DNA of 64,000 nucleotides from Pararhizobium sp. Lineage in GTDB: Bacteria; Pseudomonadota; Alphaproteobacteria; Rhizobiales; Rhizobiaceae. Location: positions 62,001 through 126,000 of the forward strand of contig JAURWE010000131.1 of assembly GCA_030655075.1 (NCBI GenBank). The letters are read 5' to 3'. The position numbers and the translations under genes were made by a program. This document shows, piece after piece, positions 16,345 to 25,598 of this stretch. Within the stretch, counting starts at the first letter, position 1, and each line of letters opens with the position of its first letter. The notes beneath the pieces are model-generated. The model did not search any database. It worked only from the letters and a program-made list of their open reading frames with translations, and was not told where the DNA came from.

Positions 16345-16560
16345 GGACGGGCAAAATGCCCTGCACCGGATGGCAGGTCTCCTGGCTCGCGGGTCCAGAT
16401 GCCAAAGGGCATCAGCAGGTCTGCCTCGCCTTCCCGGGGGAAACCGGAGCCGCACACCCTCCCAATGAAGGCACGCTGGCTCCGAAAAGCATCATGAAGA
16501 GGCGGACGATTCGTAGACATAGAGGCGTCCGGCCCCGGCTGATCATGATGCCACCCAGTG
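16345..16560 (-). promoter_or_regulatory. Cobalamin riboswitch upstream of cbtB
   Basis: The minus strand carries the B12 box GAGCCAGGAGACCTGCC at 16372-16388, preceded by ACCCGC. Further upstream come GGGAAGGCGAGGCAGACCTG and the GC-rich junction strands expected of the cobalamin aptamer, including GCCACTG near 16555. It sits 70-250 bases upstream of cbtB, and high B12 should lower expression of cbtB-cbtA-cobP-cobW-cobN-cobO. The 5' limit of the aptamer is approximate, because the full fold was not computed. Confidence 0.88.
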
Positions 16561-16822
16561 GCTTTTCCGGTTCCGGCAGGCAAAACAGCAGAAAATTCCG
16601 CGCTTCACCTTCTGCCCGTTCCGGATGGCGAACCCTGACCGCTCTACAGTCGCGGGGTCGGCCGTGATATGGGTGCCCGATATGGGTCCACCCCTCCACA
16701 TTCCCATTTACTCCCGTCTCGCAAGGTGCGGTCCGGGAACCATCCAATAATGCCGATGATTATGGATTCGATCCCGCAAAGTCAATGAGCCGAAAGCGTC
16801 ACGGGCTGGCGCTAATCGGTCT
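16561..16822. other. Leader/promoter region between cobQ and the cbtB riboswitch
   Basis: Together with the riboswitch this is over 500 gene-free bases. The part from 16561 to 16822 should hold the promoter for the cbtB transcript and the 3' end of cobQ. No gene, tRNA or T-rich intrinsic terminator was found. Confidence 0.4.
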
Positions 16823-18283
16823 TCAGCCGCGCGAAAGCAACCCGTCGAGCCAGGCCGGATCAAGAACCTCAGCAAGTTCCGAGGCAACCTCGTCCAGAGC
16901 CCTGTCGACACTTTCGCGGTAATTCAGCGCGCCGCCGGCGATTCCAAGCCCGGCCAGCAGCGCCGAGCGATAGGCGTCGCTGGAAAAAAGCCCGTGCAGA
17001 TAGGTGCCCATCACCCGCCCGTCGGGCGACATGGCACCGTCAGGGCGGCCATCGATCAGAACCGGCGCCCGGGCGCAATCCGGCCCGGCGGTGCGGCCCA
17101 GATGGATTTCGTAGCCTTCGAGCGCCACGTCGTGCTCGACCGACCAGGCCCGGCTGTTGCGCACGGTTTTTTCCGGCGCCATCTCGGTTTCGATATCGAG
17201 CAGGCCGAGCCCCTCGATGTCAGTCAGGCCGCTCTCGATGCCGAGCGGGTCGCGCACCGTCCGTCCCAGCATCTGGTAGCCGCCGCAAAGGCCGATGACC
17301 GAGCCGCCGCGCAGGACATGGGCGGAAAGATCGCGGTCCCAGCCCTGGGCGCGGAGATCTTGCAGGTCGGCGATCGTCGCTTTCGAGCCCGGAATGACCA
17401 CCAGCCCGGCGTCTGCCGGCAGCCGCTCGCCCGGACGCACAAAGACCAGATCCACCTCGGGCTCGGCCCTTAGCGGATCGAGATCGTCGAAATTGGCGAT
17501 CCGCGACAGGACCGGCACGGCGACCTTCAAGGCCCGCCCCTGCCCGCGCGCCAGCCGCTCCAACACGACGCTGTCTTCGGCGGGCAGCCGTGCCGCGCTT
17601 TTCAGCCAGGGAACGACGCCGAAGCAGGGCCAGCCGGTGAAGCGGCCGATCTCGGCAATGCCGTCGTCGAAAAGCGACAGATCGCCGCGAAACTTGTTGA
17701 TGAGATAGCCCGAAATCATCCGCCGGTCTTCGTCCGGCAGGATGGTGTGGGTGCCGACGAGCGAGGCGATGACCCCGCCCCGGTCGATGTCGCCGACGAG
17801 CACGACGGGAACCCCGGCCTTTGTCGCAAATCCCATGTTGGCGATGTCGCCGGGCCGCAGGTTGATTTCGGCAGGCGAGCCGGCGCCCTCCACCACCACC
17901 AGATCGGCGCCGGATGCGACAATGCCAAAACTCTCCATGACGGAGCCGAGCAATGCCGGCTTCAGCTTCTGATAGTCGCGACCGCGTGCGGATCCGGTGA
18001 CCTTGCCCTGCACGACGATCTGGCTGCCGGTTTCGGACTGCGGCTTCAAAAGAACCGGGTTCATGTGCACGGACGATGGCACGCGCGCCGCCATCGCCTG
18101 CAGCCACTGCGCCCGCCCGATCTCGCCGCCGTCATCGGCCACGGCGGCATTGTTCGACATGTTCTGCGGCTTGAACGGACGCACCGAAAGACCCCGGTTT
18201 GCGGCCAGCCGGCACAGGCCCGCCACCAATACCGTTTTTCCGACATCGGAGCCGGTTCCCTGCAGCATGATCGTCCTTGTCAT
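16823..18283 (-). CDS. cobQ: Cobyric acid synthase CobQ
   Basis: Glutamine-dependent amidotransferase that amidates four side chains of adenosylcobyrinic acid a,c-diamide. The 486-residue protein is full length. It has the N-terminal ATPase motif MLQGTGSDVGKTVLVAGLCR, NMSNNAAV, VVEGAGSPAEINL and DIDRGGV, then a class I glutamine amidotransferase domain with the nucleophile motif IGLCGGYQMLG and the catalytic His in GTYLHGLF. ATG start at 18283. It is upstream of and codirectional with the cbtB run but separated by a long leader, so it is probably its own transcript. No B12 box was seen ahead of it. Confidence 0.95.
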   Translation of the reverse strand: MTRTIMLQGTGSDVGKTVLVAGLCRLAANRGLSVRPFKPQNMSNNAAVADDGGEIGRAQWLQAMAARVPSSVHMNPVLLKPQSETGSQIVVQGKVTGSARGRDYQKLKPALLGSVMESFGIVASGADLVVVEGAGSPAEINLRPGDIANMGFATKAGVPVVLVGDIDRGGVIASLVGTHTILPDEDRRMISGYLINKFRGDLSLFDDGIAEIGRFTGWPCFGVVPWLKSAARLPAEDSVVLERLARGQGRALKVAVPVLSRIANFDDLDPLRAEPEVDLVFVRPGERLPADAGLVVIPGSKATIADLQDLRAQGWDRDLSAHVLRGGSVIGLCGGYQMLGRTVRDPLGIESGLTDIEGLGLLDIETEMAPEKTVRNSRAWSVEHDVALEGYEIHLGRTAGPDCARAPVLIDGRPDGAMSPDGRVMGTYLHGLFSSDAYRSALLAGLGIAGGALNYRESVDRALDEVASELAEVLDPAWLDGLLSRG

Positions 18284-18499
18284 GCCGGTTTCCTAGCATC
18301 TGAACGACCGCCGGCAAAGCCCTGATATGCCGCAATTTTGCCGCCATCGACGACCGTCCGCCCAGATTTTGCCACAGTCCAAAACACCGCTGAAAAAATA
18401 GTTGTGCCACTGGTCAGAAAGCGACATTTCATGGCGAACTCCATCTAGCAAAATTCCTCCGCCGGGCCTATATCACCGTCACGCCAATTTGAGGAGCAG

Positions 18500-18673
18500 A
18501 TGGCTGCTCCCGCGCCTTCAAGGTCTACGTCAATGCTGTTCATCTTCTCCAAGCCGAACTTCGTTCAGATCGCCTGGAACTCCGTGGCTCCGGCCCACCA
18601 GTCGCAGGTCCGCAACACCGTCAACATGCCGTTCGGCCCGCTCGGCTTCATCCGCACGCGCAGCGTCGGCTGA
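18500..18673 (+). CDS. Small hypothetical protein (57 aa) with its own RBS and terminator
   Basis: An unrecognised 57-residue protein. Its N-terminus is MAAPAPSRSTSMLFIFSKPN and it ends PFGPLGFIRTRSVG. AGGAG lies three bases before the ATG at 18500; an internal ATG at 18533 would give 46 residues starting MLFIFSKP. A clear intrinsic terminator follows 24 bases after the stop. The RBS-ORF-terminator arrangement suggests a real monocistronic gene. No domain or signal peptide is evident. It could also be a small RNA with a short coding part. Confidence 0.55.
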   Translation: MAAPAPSRSTSMLFIFSKPNFVQIAWNSVAPAHQSQVRNTVNMPFGPLGFIRTRSVG

Positions 18674-18697
18674 TCTTCAAGACGTTCTGTAAGTTTG

Positions 18698-18731
18698 AAA
18701 CCGCCCTTCGTCCAGCGAACGGCGGTTTTTT
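18698..18731 (+). terminator. Intrinsic terminator after the 57-aa gene
   Basis: AAACCGCC (18698-18705) pairs with GGCGGTTT (18721-18728), followed by a T-run on the plus strand (18726-18731). Confidence 0.85.
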
Positions 18732-19428
18732 CATGCCGTGACTCCAGCATCAGAACGCGAAAACCGCGCACGCCCAGTCAAGGGCGGCACGGTTTGCCAT
18801 ATACTCAAGGCCCCTTCGAAAAACACATCGAAGATCGCACCGATCCGGGACGCAGTACCTTTCCGGACTGGACGACGGTGTCCCCCGCCGCAGGAAAACA
18901 ATTAGCCCGACATCCTTACCGGATGGTTATTGAGACCTTAACCAAAGATAAATTCGGTCATTTTCCCAAAAAAAAGTTTGATTTCAAAAAAATCCGTTTC
19001 GGCGCATTCGGAATAGTAAATGTCTGGTACACGCCTGCTCACTTGCAGCGTTTCCCGGGGAGCCCGTTTTGGCGCCGTTTTGTGGCCTCTATGCTTAAAA
19101 AAACGCCCCCAAGCACGCCGGGCAATCATTTGTTTCGGCTCGAAAAAATCCCGATCATCCGGATTTGATTGCGAATGCCCAACGGACGGGTTGATTTCTG
19201 TGCCGGAATACTTACGCTGAATTTAACGGCATGAAAGAGAAACGGTCGGCGACAGGGTTCCGCGACCAAAAACAAACTCTGCATTCCGTGCAAGCGGGGT
19301 AAAAGATTGCCTTTTTATGGCAACGACCCTTGGCCTGTATCATCCCGAACAATTGGCAACCTGGACAATGCAGTATCCGGGCACGCCTTCAGATTGATAA
19401 CTGCACGAAGACTGGGAGGTCTTGCGAC
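18732..19428. other. Long AT-richer intergenic region ahead of the betaine-type transporter
   Basis: About 700 bases with no convincing gene. The part around 18930-19010 is clearly AT-richer than the surroundings, with homopolymer A runs. An open frame across 18695-19168 has no recognisable domain and begins inside the terminator, so I do not call it. The promoter and leader of the downstream binding-protein gene should lie in the last ~150 bases. Confidence 0.5.
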
Positions 19429-20433
19429 ATGAAGAAGCTTTTCGCTTCAACTATCCTCGCCATGAGCATTTATGCTCTTGCCGGCTCTGTATCCGCACAG
19501 GCAGCCGAATGTGGCGACGTTTCCATCGCTGAAATGAACTGGGCCTCTGCCGGCGTTGCCGCCTGGGTGGACAAGTTCGTTCTCGAAAATGGCTACGGAT
19601 GCAAGGTTACGCTCGTTACGGGCGACACCATGCCGACGTTCACGTCCATGAATGAAAAGGCCGAACCGGACATGGCTCCGGAACTTTGGGTCAACGCCGT
19701 GCGCATTCCGCTCGACGCTGCCATCAAGGAAGGCCGCATGATCCAGGCCGCACCGCTCCTTTCCGAAGGTGGCGTTGAAGGCTGGTGGATTCCGAAGTTC
19801 CTCGCCGATGCACACCCGGACATCAAGACCGTTCAGGACGCGCTCAAGCATCCGGAACTGTTTCCGGCTCCGGAAGACGCTTCGAAGGCTGCCGTTCACA
19901 ACTGCCCGTCGGGCTGGAACTGCCAGGTTTCGACCTCCAACCTCTACCGGGCGACCGAAGCTGAAAAGGCTGGCTTCCAGCTGATCGACACCGGCTCTGC
20001 CGCTGGTCTCGACGGCTCGATCTCCAACGCCTTTGAAAAGAAGACCGGCTGGCTCGGCTACTACTGGGCTCCGACGGCAATTCTCGGCAAGTACGAGATG
20101 ACCCGCCTGAGCTTCGGCGTTGAAAACGACAAGGCCGACTGGGATGCCTGCACGGCTGTTCCGGATTGCCCGAACCCGAAGGTCAATTCCTACCCGACAT
20201 CAGACGTGTTCACGGTCGTCACCAAGGCGTTCGCGGACAAGGCTGGCGTTGCGATGGACTACGTCAAGGTCCGTCAGTGGGACAATGGCACCGTCGGCAA
20301 GGTTCTCGCATGGATGGATGAAAACCAGGGCACCAACGAAGATGCTGCAAAGCATTTCCTGGAAAACTATCCTGACATGTGGACCAAGTGGGTTGCTCCT
20401 GACGTAGCTGAAAAAATCAAGGCTGCTCTCTAA
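19429..20433 (+). CDS. Quaternary-amine (glycine betaine/choline type) ABC transporter substrate-binding protein
   Basis: Periplasmic binding protein of the OpuAC/ProX type, 334 residues. It has a signal peptide (MKKLFASTILAMSIYALAG, cleavage probably after SAQA near residue 25) and then CGDVSIAEMNWASAGVAAW. Many tryptophans (ELWV, GWWIPKF, GWLGYYW) are of the kind that cage the trimethylammonium group. The ATG at 19429 is chosen because GGGAGGT precedes it and the signal peptide starts there. It is the first gene of a binding protein-permease-ATPase set. Glycine betaine, proline betaine, choline or carnitine are all possible ligands. It does not closely resemble the S. meliloti ChoX sequence as I remember it. 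Confidence 0.88.
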   Translation: MKKLFASTILAMSIYALAGSVSAQAAECGDVSIAEMNWASAGVAAWVDKFVLENGYGCKVTLVTGDTMPTFTSMNEKAEPDMAPELWVNAVRIPLDAAIKEGRMIQAAPLLSEGGVEGWWIPKFLADAHPDIKTVQDALKHPELFPAPEDASKAAVHNCPSGWNCQVSTSNLYRATEAEKAGFQLIDTGSAAGLDGSISNAFEKKTGWLGYYWAPTAILGKYEMTRLSFGVENDKADWDACTAVPDCPNPKVNSYPTSDVFTVVTKAFADKAGVAMDYVKVRQWDNGTVGKVLAWMDENQGTNEDAAKHFLENYPDMWTKWVAPDVAEKIKAAL

Positions 20434-20448
20434 AACCCGTCGAATTGG

Positions 20449-20485
20449 AAAGCAGCGGATTCTCTTCGGGGATTCGCTGCTTTTT
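20449..20485 (+). terminator. Intrinsic terminator between binding protein and permease genes
   Basis: AAAGCAGCG (20449-20457) pairs with CGCTGCTTT (20475-20483), with a T-run to 20485. It lies directly after the binding-protein gene and would make that transcript more abundant than the permease and ATPase part, a common arrangement for periplasmic binding proteins. Confidence 0.8.
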
Positions 20486-20732
20486 CGTCTGTACCAAGCT
20501 CCTGGCGGGCCACACGAACGGCGGCGAATATTGTCCCGCGCGAGTGTTGAAGCGCCAAAGAGTCGCAAACAGCACAGAATAAGCGCTGCGGAAATTATAC
20601 TGATTTTTCCGTAAAGCCGGGGGTCCAGGGGCTGTCCCTGAAAGACCGAAACCAGATGTGCGACGACATGCGCGGTCTGCAGATTGCAGGCAGCACCGAC
20701 GCACCCAAACCGGCATAAAAAAGGGGAACAGC

Positions 20733-21644
20733 ATGGCAACGAGTTGCAGCATTCTACCGGACTTTCTTTGTAATTTTCCGGCTCTCAATTCAGAAATAAT
20801 GTTGAATATCAAAAAAACGGTCGACACGGCTTTCAAGGGCTTTGTCCGCGCCTACGGCGAGATCATCGATACCGCCGTCCAGCCGCTTCAGTGGTTCCTC
20901 AATTGGCTTGAGGGCATCTTCCTGAACACACCCTGGATCATCATCATCATCGCCATGGTCGGCATCGTCTACTACGGCAGCCGCGACAAGAAAATCACCA
21001 TCGGCACGGCGCTCGCCATGCTGGCGATCGGCGTTTTCGGCCTCTGGCAGGACACGATGATCGCGCTTTCGATGGTCACCGTCTGTACGCTGATCTCGAT
21101 CGTCGTCGGCATTCCGATCGGCATCGTCATGGCCCGCTCCGAGCGGGCACAGGGCATCATCAACCCGATCCTCGACGTCATGCAGACCATGCCGAGCTTC
21201 GTCTACCTCATCCCGGTCGTCATGATCTTCGGCATCGGCAAGGTCCCTGGCCTCATCGCCGTCGTCATCTACGCCGTCCCGCCGATGATCCGCCTGACCA
21301 ACCTCGGCATCCGTCTCGTCGACAAGGAAGTTCTCGAAGCGGCAGACGCCTTCGGCTCTTCCAGCTGGCAGCGCCTGAAGAATGTGCAGATCCCGCTCGC
21401 TCTTCCCACCATCATGGCCGGCATCAACCAGACCATCATGATGTCGCTGGCCATGGTCGTCGTCGCATCGATGATCGGTGTCGGCGGTCTCGGCAAGAAC
21501 GTGCTCCAGGCCATCAACAACCAGTTCTTCACGGTTGGCTTCCTGAACGGCTTCGCGCTCGTCGCGATCGCCATCATCTTTGACCGTACCAGCCAGGCCT
21601 ACGGCAAGCGCCTGCAGAAGCATTCGGAGGTTATCCATGGCTAG
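20733..21644 (+). CDS. Quaternary-amine ABC transporter permease
   Basis: Inner-membrane permease of the ProW/OpuAB family, 303 residues with about six to seven membrane segments (for example TPWIIIIIAMVGIVYYGS and MIALSMVTVCTLISIVVGIP). It carries the EAA-type coupling motif EAADAFGSSSWQRLKNVQIP (residues ~205-224), which docks on the ATPase. The start at 20733 has AAGGGGA upstream; an in-frame ATG at 20800 would match the family N-terminus (MLNIKKTVD) and cannot be excluded. It overlaps the ATPase gene by 8 bases. Confidence 0.9.
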   Translation: MATSCSILPDFLCNFPALNSEIMLNIKKTVDTAFKGFVRAYGEIIDTAVQPLQWFLNWLEGIFLNTPWIIIIIAMVGIVYYGSRDKKITIGTALAMLAIGVFGLWQDTMIALSMVTVCTLISIVVGIPIGIVMARSERAQGIINPILDVMQTMPSFVYLIPVVMIFGIGKVPGLIAVVIYAVPPMIRLTNLGIRLVDKEVLEAADAFGSSSWQRLKNVQIPLALPTIMAGINQTIMMSLAMVVVASMIGVGGLGKNVLQAINNQFFTVGFLNGFALVAIAIIFDRTSQAYGKRLQKHSEVIHG

Positions 21645-22686
21645 TCATGCAATCGAGGTCAAGAACCTCTACAAGATCTTCGGCTCGCGCGGTCACGAGT
21701 TCATCGATGCCGTCAAGAAGGGCCTTGGCAAGTCGGAACTGAACGAAAAGCACGGCCACGTGCTCGGCCTTCACGACATCAACATCTCGATGCCGGCAGG
21801 CGGCGTCATGGTGGTCATGGGCCTATCCGGCTCCGGCAAGTCGACCCTGATCCGCCACATCAACCGGCTGATCGATCCGACGGCGGGCGAAGTGCTTTAT
21901 GACGGCGTCGACGTCTGCAAGATGAACGAGAACGATCTTCGCGAATTCCGCCGCCACAAGACGGCGATGGTGTTCCAGAAGTTCGCGCTTCTGCCGCACC
22001 GCACGATCATCGAAAACACGATTTACGGCCTGGAAATCCAGGGTGTTCCCGATGCGGAAAGCCGCAAGCGGGCGCAGCAGTGGATCGAGCGCGTCGGCCT
22101 GAAGGGCTTCGAGAACCACTATCCGAACCAGCTTTCGGGCGGCATGCAGCAGCGTGTCGGCCTTGCCAGGGCGCTCACCAACGATGCCGACATCCTGTTG
22201 ATGGACGAAGCCTATTCGGCGCTCGATCCGTTGATCCGCGTCGATATGCAGACCGTTCTTCTCGATCTGCAGAAGGAACTGAAGAAGACCGTCGTCTTCA
22301 TCACCCACGATCTCGACGAGGCGCTCCGCCTCGGCGACAAGATCGCCATCCTTCGCGACGGCAAGGTCATCCAGCAGGGTACGGGCCAGGAAATCGTCCT
22401 GAAGCCGGCCGATGAATACATCACCGCCTTCGTCAAGGAAGTGAACCGCGGCCGGGTCGTCAATGTCGAGACGATCATGTCGCCTTTGACCAGCGACCCG
22501 CAGGGCATGCCGATCACCGTCGGCACCGTGCTGGAATCGGCCGCCCGCTCGATGACGGCTGCCAACCAGACATCGGCACACGTCGTCGATGCCAATGGCA
22601 AGCCGATCGGCAGCATCACCATCGCCGGCATCATCGCATCGATGGTGACGCCGACCACGCATGAAGTGCTCCAGGCCGCCGAATAA
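21637..22686 (+). CDS. Quaternary-amine ABC transporter ATP-binding protein
   Basis: ProV/OpuAA-type ATPase, 349 residues. Walker A is GLSGSGKST, the signature is LSGGMQQRVGLARAL, Walker B is ILLMDEAYSALDP and the switch is FITHDLDEA. An N-terminal insert (SRGHEFIDAVKKGLGKSE) is typical of the glycine betaine/choline branch. After residue ~275 a C-terminal CBS-like segment follows (NVETIMSPL, and IGSITIAGIIASMV), which in OpuA senses ionic strength. The ATG at 21637 has GGAGG upstream and overlaps the permease by 8 bases. Confidence 0.93.
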   Translation: MASHAIEVKNLYKIFGSRGHEFIDAVKKGLGKSELNEKHGHVLGLHDINISMPAGGVMVVMGLSGSGKSTLIRHINRLIDPTAGEVLYDGVDVCKMNENDLREFRRHKTAMVFQKFALLPHRTIIENTIYGLEIQGVPDAESRKRAQQWIERVGLKGFENHYPNQLSGGMQQRVGLARALTNDADILLMDEAYSALDPLIRVDMQTVLLDLQKELKKTVVFITHDLDEALRLGDKIAILRDGKVIQQGTGQEIVLKPADEYITAFVKEVNRGRVVNVETIMSPLTSDPQGMPITVGTVLESAARSMTAANQTSAHVVDANGKPIGSITIAGIIASMVTPTTHEVLQAAE

Positions 22687-22707
22687 CAGGCGGGCTTGAC
22701 GGAACGG

Positions 22708-22739
22708 ACCCGGCCGGCAGGCTTCTGCCGGCCGGGTTT
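22708..22739 (+). terminator. Intrinsic terminator after the transporter operon
   Basis: ACCCGGCCGGCAG (22708-22720) pairs with CTGCCGGCCGGGT (22725-22737) around GCTT, followed by a short T-run. Confidence 0.85.
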
Positions 22740-22766
22740 AGCATTGGTTAACACTGATCTTCCATT

Positions 22767-24197
22767 GTGAGCGGGACGCAGCTGTGCTGCAGGGCGGCAT
22801 TTAAAAGCCGTGTTCGACGATCACACCGGTGCGCAGCGATGGGAAAACATACAGCGACGGCCGCAAGCGGCGTCCGCAGCCTGCCGGTTCCACCGGCAGC
22901 CGGCACGAACATCGCCCAGGTGAACAGCACCCACGTGCGGCTTCGCAACGCCGCTGCAGCATTCCTGTCCGGTGCTGCCCTCTTCATCATCATCATGACA
23001 CTGACGCCCTATCAGGGCGGTAGCTACTCGCCGACCCAGACAGGCAACGAGGGCAATGTCGTCAACCAGATCGGTTATCTGTCGCTCGGCGTCATCTACC
23101 TCTTTTGCCTGTTCGCTTTCGTCGACCGCCGGATTCTGGCCAACATCGTCTCGCCGGCATGGGTCATCATCTTCGGCATAGCCTTCTGGTGGTGCCGCTA
23201 TTCCTATCAGCCCGATGCGGCCACGCGCGGCGTGCTTCTGACGCTGATCGCCATGACCCTGATTGCCGGCGCCCTGCTCCTGCCGCGCTCCGAACGGGAC
23301 TTCGTCAACGCGGCCGCAAACGCCCTGCTGCTCATCGTGCTGATGGATTATGCCGCTGTTGTCCTGATACCCAACGCGGCGATTCACACCGGTGGCGGTG
23401 GCGAACCCTGGCACCAGGGATCATGGCGCGGCCATCTGGTCCACAAGAATTTTGCGGCCCCCCTGTTCTCCTTCATTGCCCTGTTCGGCATTTATTGCAT
23501 GCGCTCGGGCGTGCGCTGGCGTGGCGCCCTCATCTTTGTCCTGTCCTTCATCTTCGTTCTCAAGACGCAATCGAAGACGACGACCGGCTTTCTGCCGCTG
23601 ACCATAATGATCGTGTCGATGGCCTGGCTGACCGGCAAGCCGTGGCTGACGATTGCAACCCATTCGATCCTTGCCATCGCCATCAGTTGCCTCAGTATCG
23701 GCTCGGTCATGTCACCCTCGCTGCTGCCGCTGACGAGAGCCGTCATCGAGGATTCGACCTTCACCGGCCGCGATTCAATCTGGATCTTCGGCCTCGAGCG
23801 GCTTCAGACGCATCTGTGGCAGGGTTTCGGAACCTATGGATTCTGGGGGACGCAGGCGGTCTTGGGACAGGAGGAAAACTTCGAGGCGGCATGGGACGTT
23901 CGCGGTATCGTGTCCGGCCACAACAGCTATCTCGACATCATCCTGATGTTTGGCCTGCCGGCCGGCGCGGTTGTGCTGACGTTGCTGATGATCAAGCCGC
24001 TGTGGGACTACACGCGTGCCTACCGCAATCCGGCCAACCGCCCTCTTGCCGACTTCTTCATGATGGTCGTCGTGCTCATGACCTATGTCGGCATGCTTGA
24101 ATCGTTCATGCTCAATCGCGCCGATCCGATGTGGATGGCCTTCGCCCTTGCCGTTTTCGGAATGGGCATGCTGGCGAAGCGCTCGGTTAAACCGTGA
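22767..24197 (+). CDS. O-antigen ligase / polymerase family membrane protein
   Basis: Polytopic inner-membrane protein of the Wzy/WaaL/ExoQ superfamily, with about ten hydrophobic segments. The large periplasmic loop contains FTGRDSIWIFGLER and GHNSYLDIILMFGLPAG; the H-N-S-Y-L-D sequence is the family signature for ligases and polymerases. It would join or polymerise polysaccharide repeat units. The start is uncertain: the frame opens at 22767, but ATG at 22839 (MGKHTATAAS) is as plausible. It ends 6 bases from the convergent acyltransferase gene. The substrate (exopolysaccharide or O-antigen) cannot be decided. Confidence 0.85.
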   Translation: MSGTQLCCRAAFKSRVRRSHRCAAMGKHTATAASGVRSLPVPPAAGTNIAQVNSTHVRLRNAAAAFLSGAALFIIIMTLTPYQGGSYSPTQTGNEGNVVNQIGYLSLGVIYLFCLFAFVDRRILANIVSPAWVIIFGIAFWWCRYSYQPDAATRGVLLTLIAMTLIAGALLLPRSERDFVNAAANALLLIVLMDYAAVVLIPNAAIHTGGGGEPWHQGSWRGHLVHKNFAAPLFSFIALFGIYCMRSGVRWRGALIFVLSFIFVLKTQSKTTTGFLPLTIMIVSMAWLTGKPWLTIATHSILAIAISCLSIGSVMSPSLLPLTRAVIEDSTFTGRDSIWIFGLERLQTHLWQGFGTYGFWGTQAVLGQEENFEAAWDVRGIVSGHNSYLDIILMFGLPAGAVVLTLLMIKPLWDYTRAYRNPANRPLADFFMMVVVLMTYVGMLESFMLNRADPMWMAFALAVFGMGMLAKRSVKP

Positions 24198-24203
24198 CCC
24201 ACC

Positions 24204-25331
24204 TCACTCAGCGGCTACCGGCTGCGTTTCGCTGGCGGCCTTGACGGCCGGATCGCGCTTCTTTTGCCCGGTGATATAGGGCTTGAACTTCAGAAACGGC
24301 TTCTCGATCCATATCCACGAGAACAGCGCAAAAGCGATCGTCAGCGGCGCGGCAAGCGCGAACATCAAAAGACCGTTGCCATGCACGCCTGGAACCTCGC
24401 TGACCAGCGCCTGCTGGATCGGGAAACCGTAGAGATAGATGCCGTACGAGACGTCATATTTCGCGCAGATGGCCGGCAGACGCAGCGGCAACATGCCGAT
24501 GTAGATGACGCAATAGGTCAGGAACGGCGGCAGCAGGAAGGCCAGCTCGCGCGGCAGCGACATCAGCGTCACCGAGATCGCCAGCGCGAGCAGGAACAGG
24601 ACCCAGTGGATCTTCACGTGTTCGCGCCATTGGAAATAGGCGCAGCCGGCAAAGAAATAGAAGACGACCACGGTCCAGTGGTAATTTCCCGCAGACACCC
24701 CGAACCCCACCGTATAGGCGGCGATCGTCGCAAGCACCGTCGTTGTTACAAGGCCGCCCAGAAACAGCGTGCGGTTGTTGATGACGTTGAGGCCGATCAT
24801 GACGGACATGACGATGTAGCAGTAGAATTCCGGCTTGAGTGTCCACAGGTTGATATTGACGGTGTTGTCGATCGGGTTGGTCTCGAAGACGCCCGGCAGC
24901 TCGAAGCGGATGCGGCCGACGATATTGCCGAAATACTCAAAGAAGCGGATGTCGGTGAAATAGTCCGACAGCAGATAGGTCGTGAAGATCGGTCCGAGAA
25001 TGAGCGCCGACAGAGTGACTTCGACAAACAGAGCAGGCACGATCCGGATCAGCCGAAGACCGATGAAGGGGCGTACGGCGTTGGTGCGCAAGGCGCTGCC
25101 CGTGACCAGGAACCCGCTCAGTGCAAAGAAGGCCGGAACCAGGCTCAGCAGGAAGAAGCCCGCTGGGCCGTCAAACTGAAGGGTCGAACTTGCGCCGGCA
25201 ATCCAGCTGGAATGCGCCCCGAGAATGAGAAGCGACAGAGCCAGACGCATGAAATTGAAGCCGGGACCCTCGCCCCGGTTTGCCGTCAATATGTCCTGAA
25301 CGCTACGCAGGGACGTGTAAAACTGAATCAT
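24204..25331 (-). CDS. Acyltransferase 3 family membrane protein
   Basis: A 375-residue polytopic membrane protein of the acyltransferase-3 family (OafA/NodX/ExoH type), which adds acetyl, succinyl or similar groups to surface sugars. Family features are NFMRLALSLLILGAHSSW near residue 25 (the catalytic His region), FFALSGFLVTGSALR, and RLIRIVPALF, an RxxRI-type motif. Start is ATG at 25331. It lies convergent to the O-antigen ligase-type gene and divergent from a second acyltransferase. Confidence 0.88.
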   Translation of the reverse strand: MIQFYTSLRSVQDILTANRGEGPGFNFMRLALSLLILGAHSSWIAGASSTLQFDGPAGFFLLSLVPAFFALSGFLVTGSALRTNAVRPFIGLRLIRIVPALFVEVTLSALILGPIFTTYLLSDYFTDIRFFEYFGNIVGRIRFELPGVFETNPIDNTVNINLWTLKPEFYCYIVMSVMIGLNVINNRTLFLGGLVTTTVLATIAAYTVGFGVSAGNYHWTVVVFYFFAGCAYFQWREHVKIHWVLFLLALAISVTLMSLPRELAFLLPPFLTYCVIYIGMLPLRLPAICAKYDVSYGIYLYGFPIQQALVSEVPGVHGNGLLMFALAAPLTIAFALFSWIWIEKPFLKFKPYITGQKKRDPAVKAASETQPVAAE

Positions 25332-25598
25332 GGATCACCTGGTGACGCGGTACATACAGTGGACCAAAATTACCCTGCGCCTGTTCTATTTTGCGATCAA
25401 CCGTGGCTTATTTTTAACCTTACCGGAACGCCAACATTGACCGGACAGCCCCAATATACCGGATTTTAAGCCTTCGGGCCGTAACTGATGACCGACCCGG
25501 TCTTGGCGGGTCTGTCGCCTTGGAAGCAGCGGACCCAGATATCAAGCAAGGGCGGTGAATGGGTGGCGGTCTGCTGCCGGAGATGGAGCGTCCGCCAC

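Noticed and set aside
18695..19168. Open frame of 157 codons in the region before the transporter
   Set aside because: It begins within an intrinsic terminator, crosses AT-rich A-runs, lacks a ribosome binding site and shows no family features.
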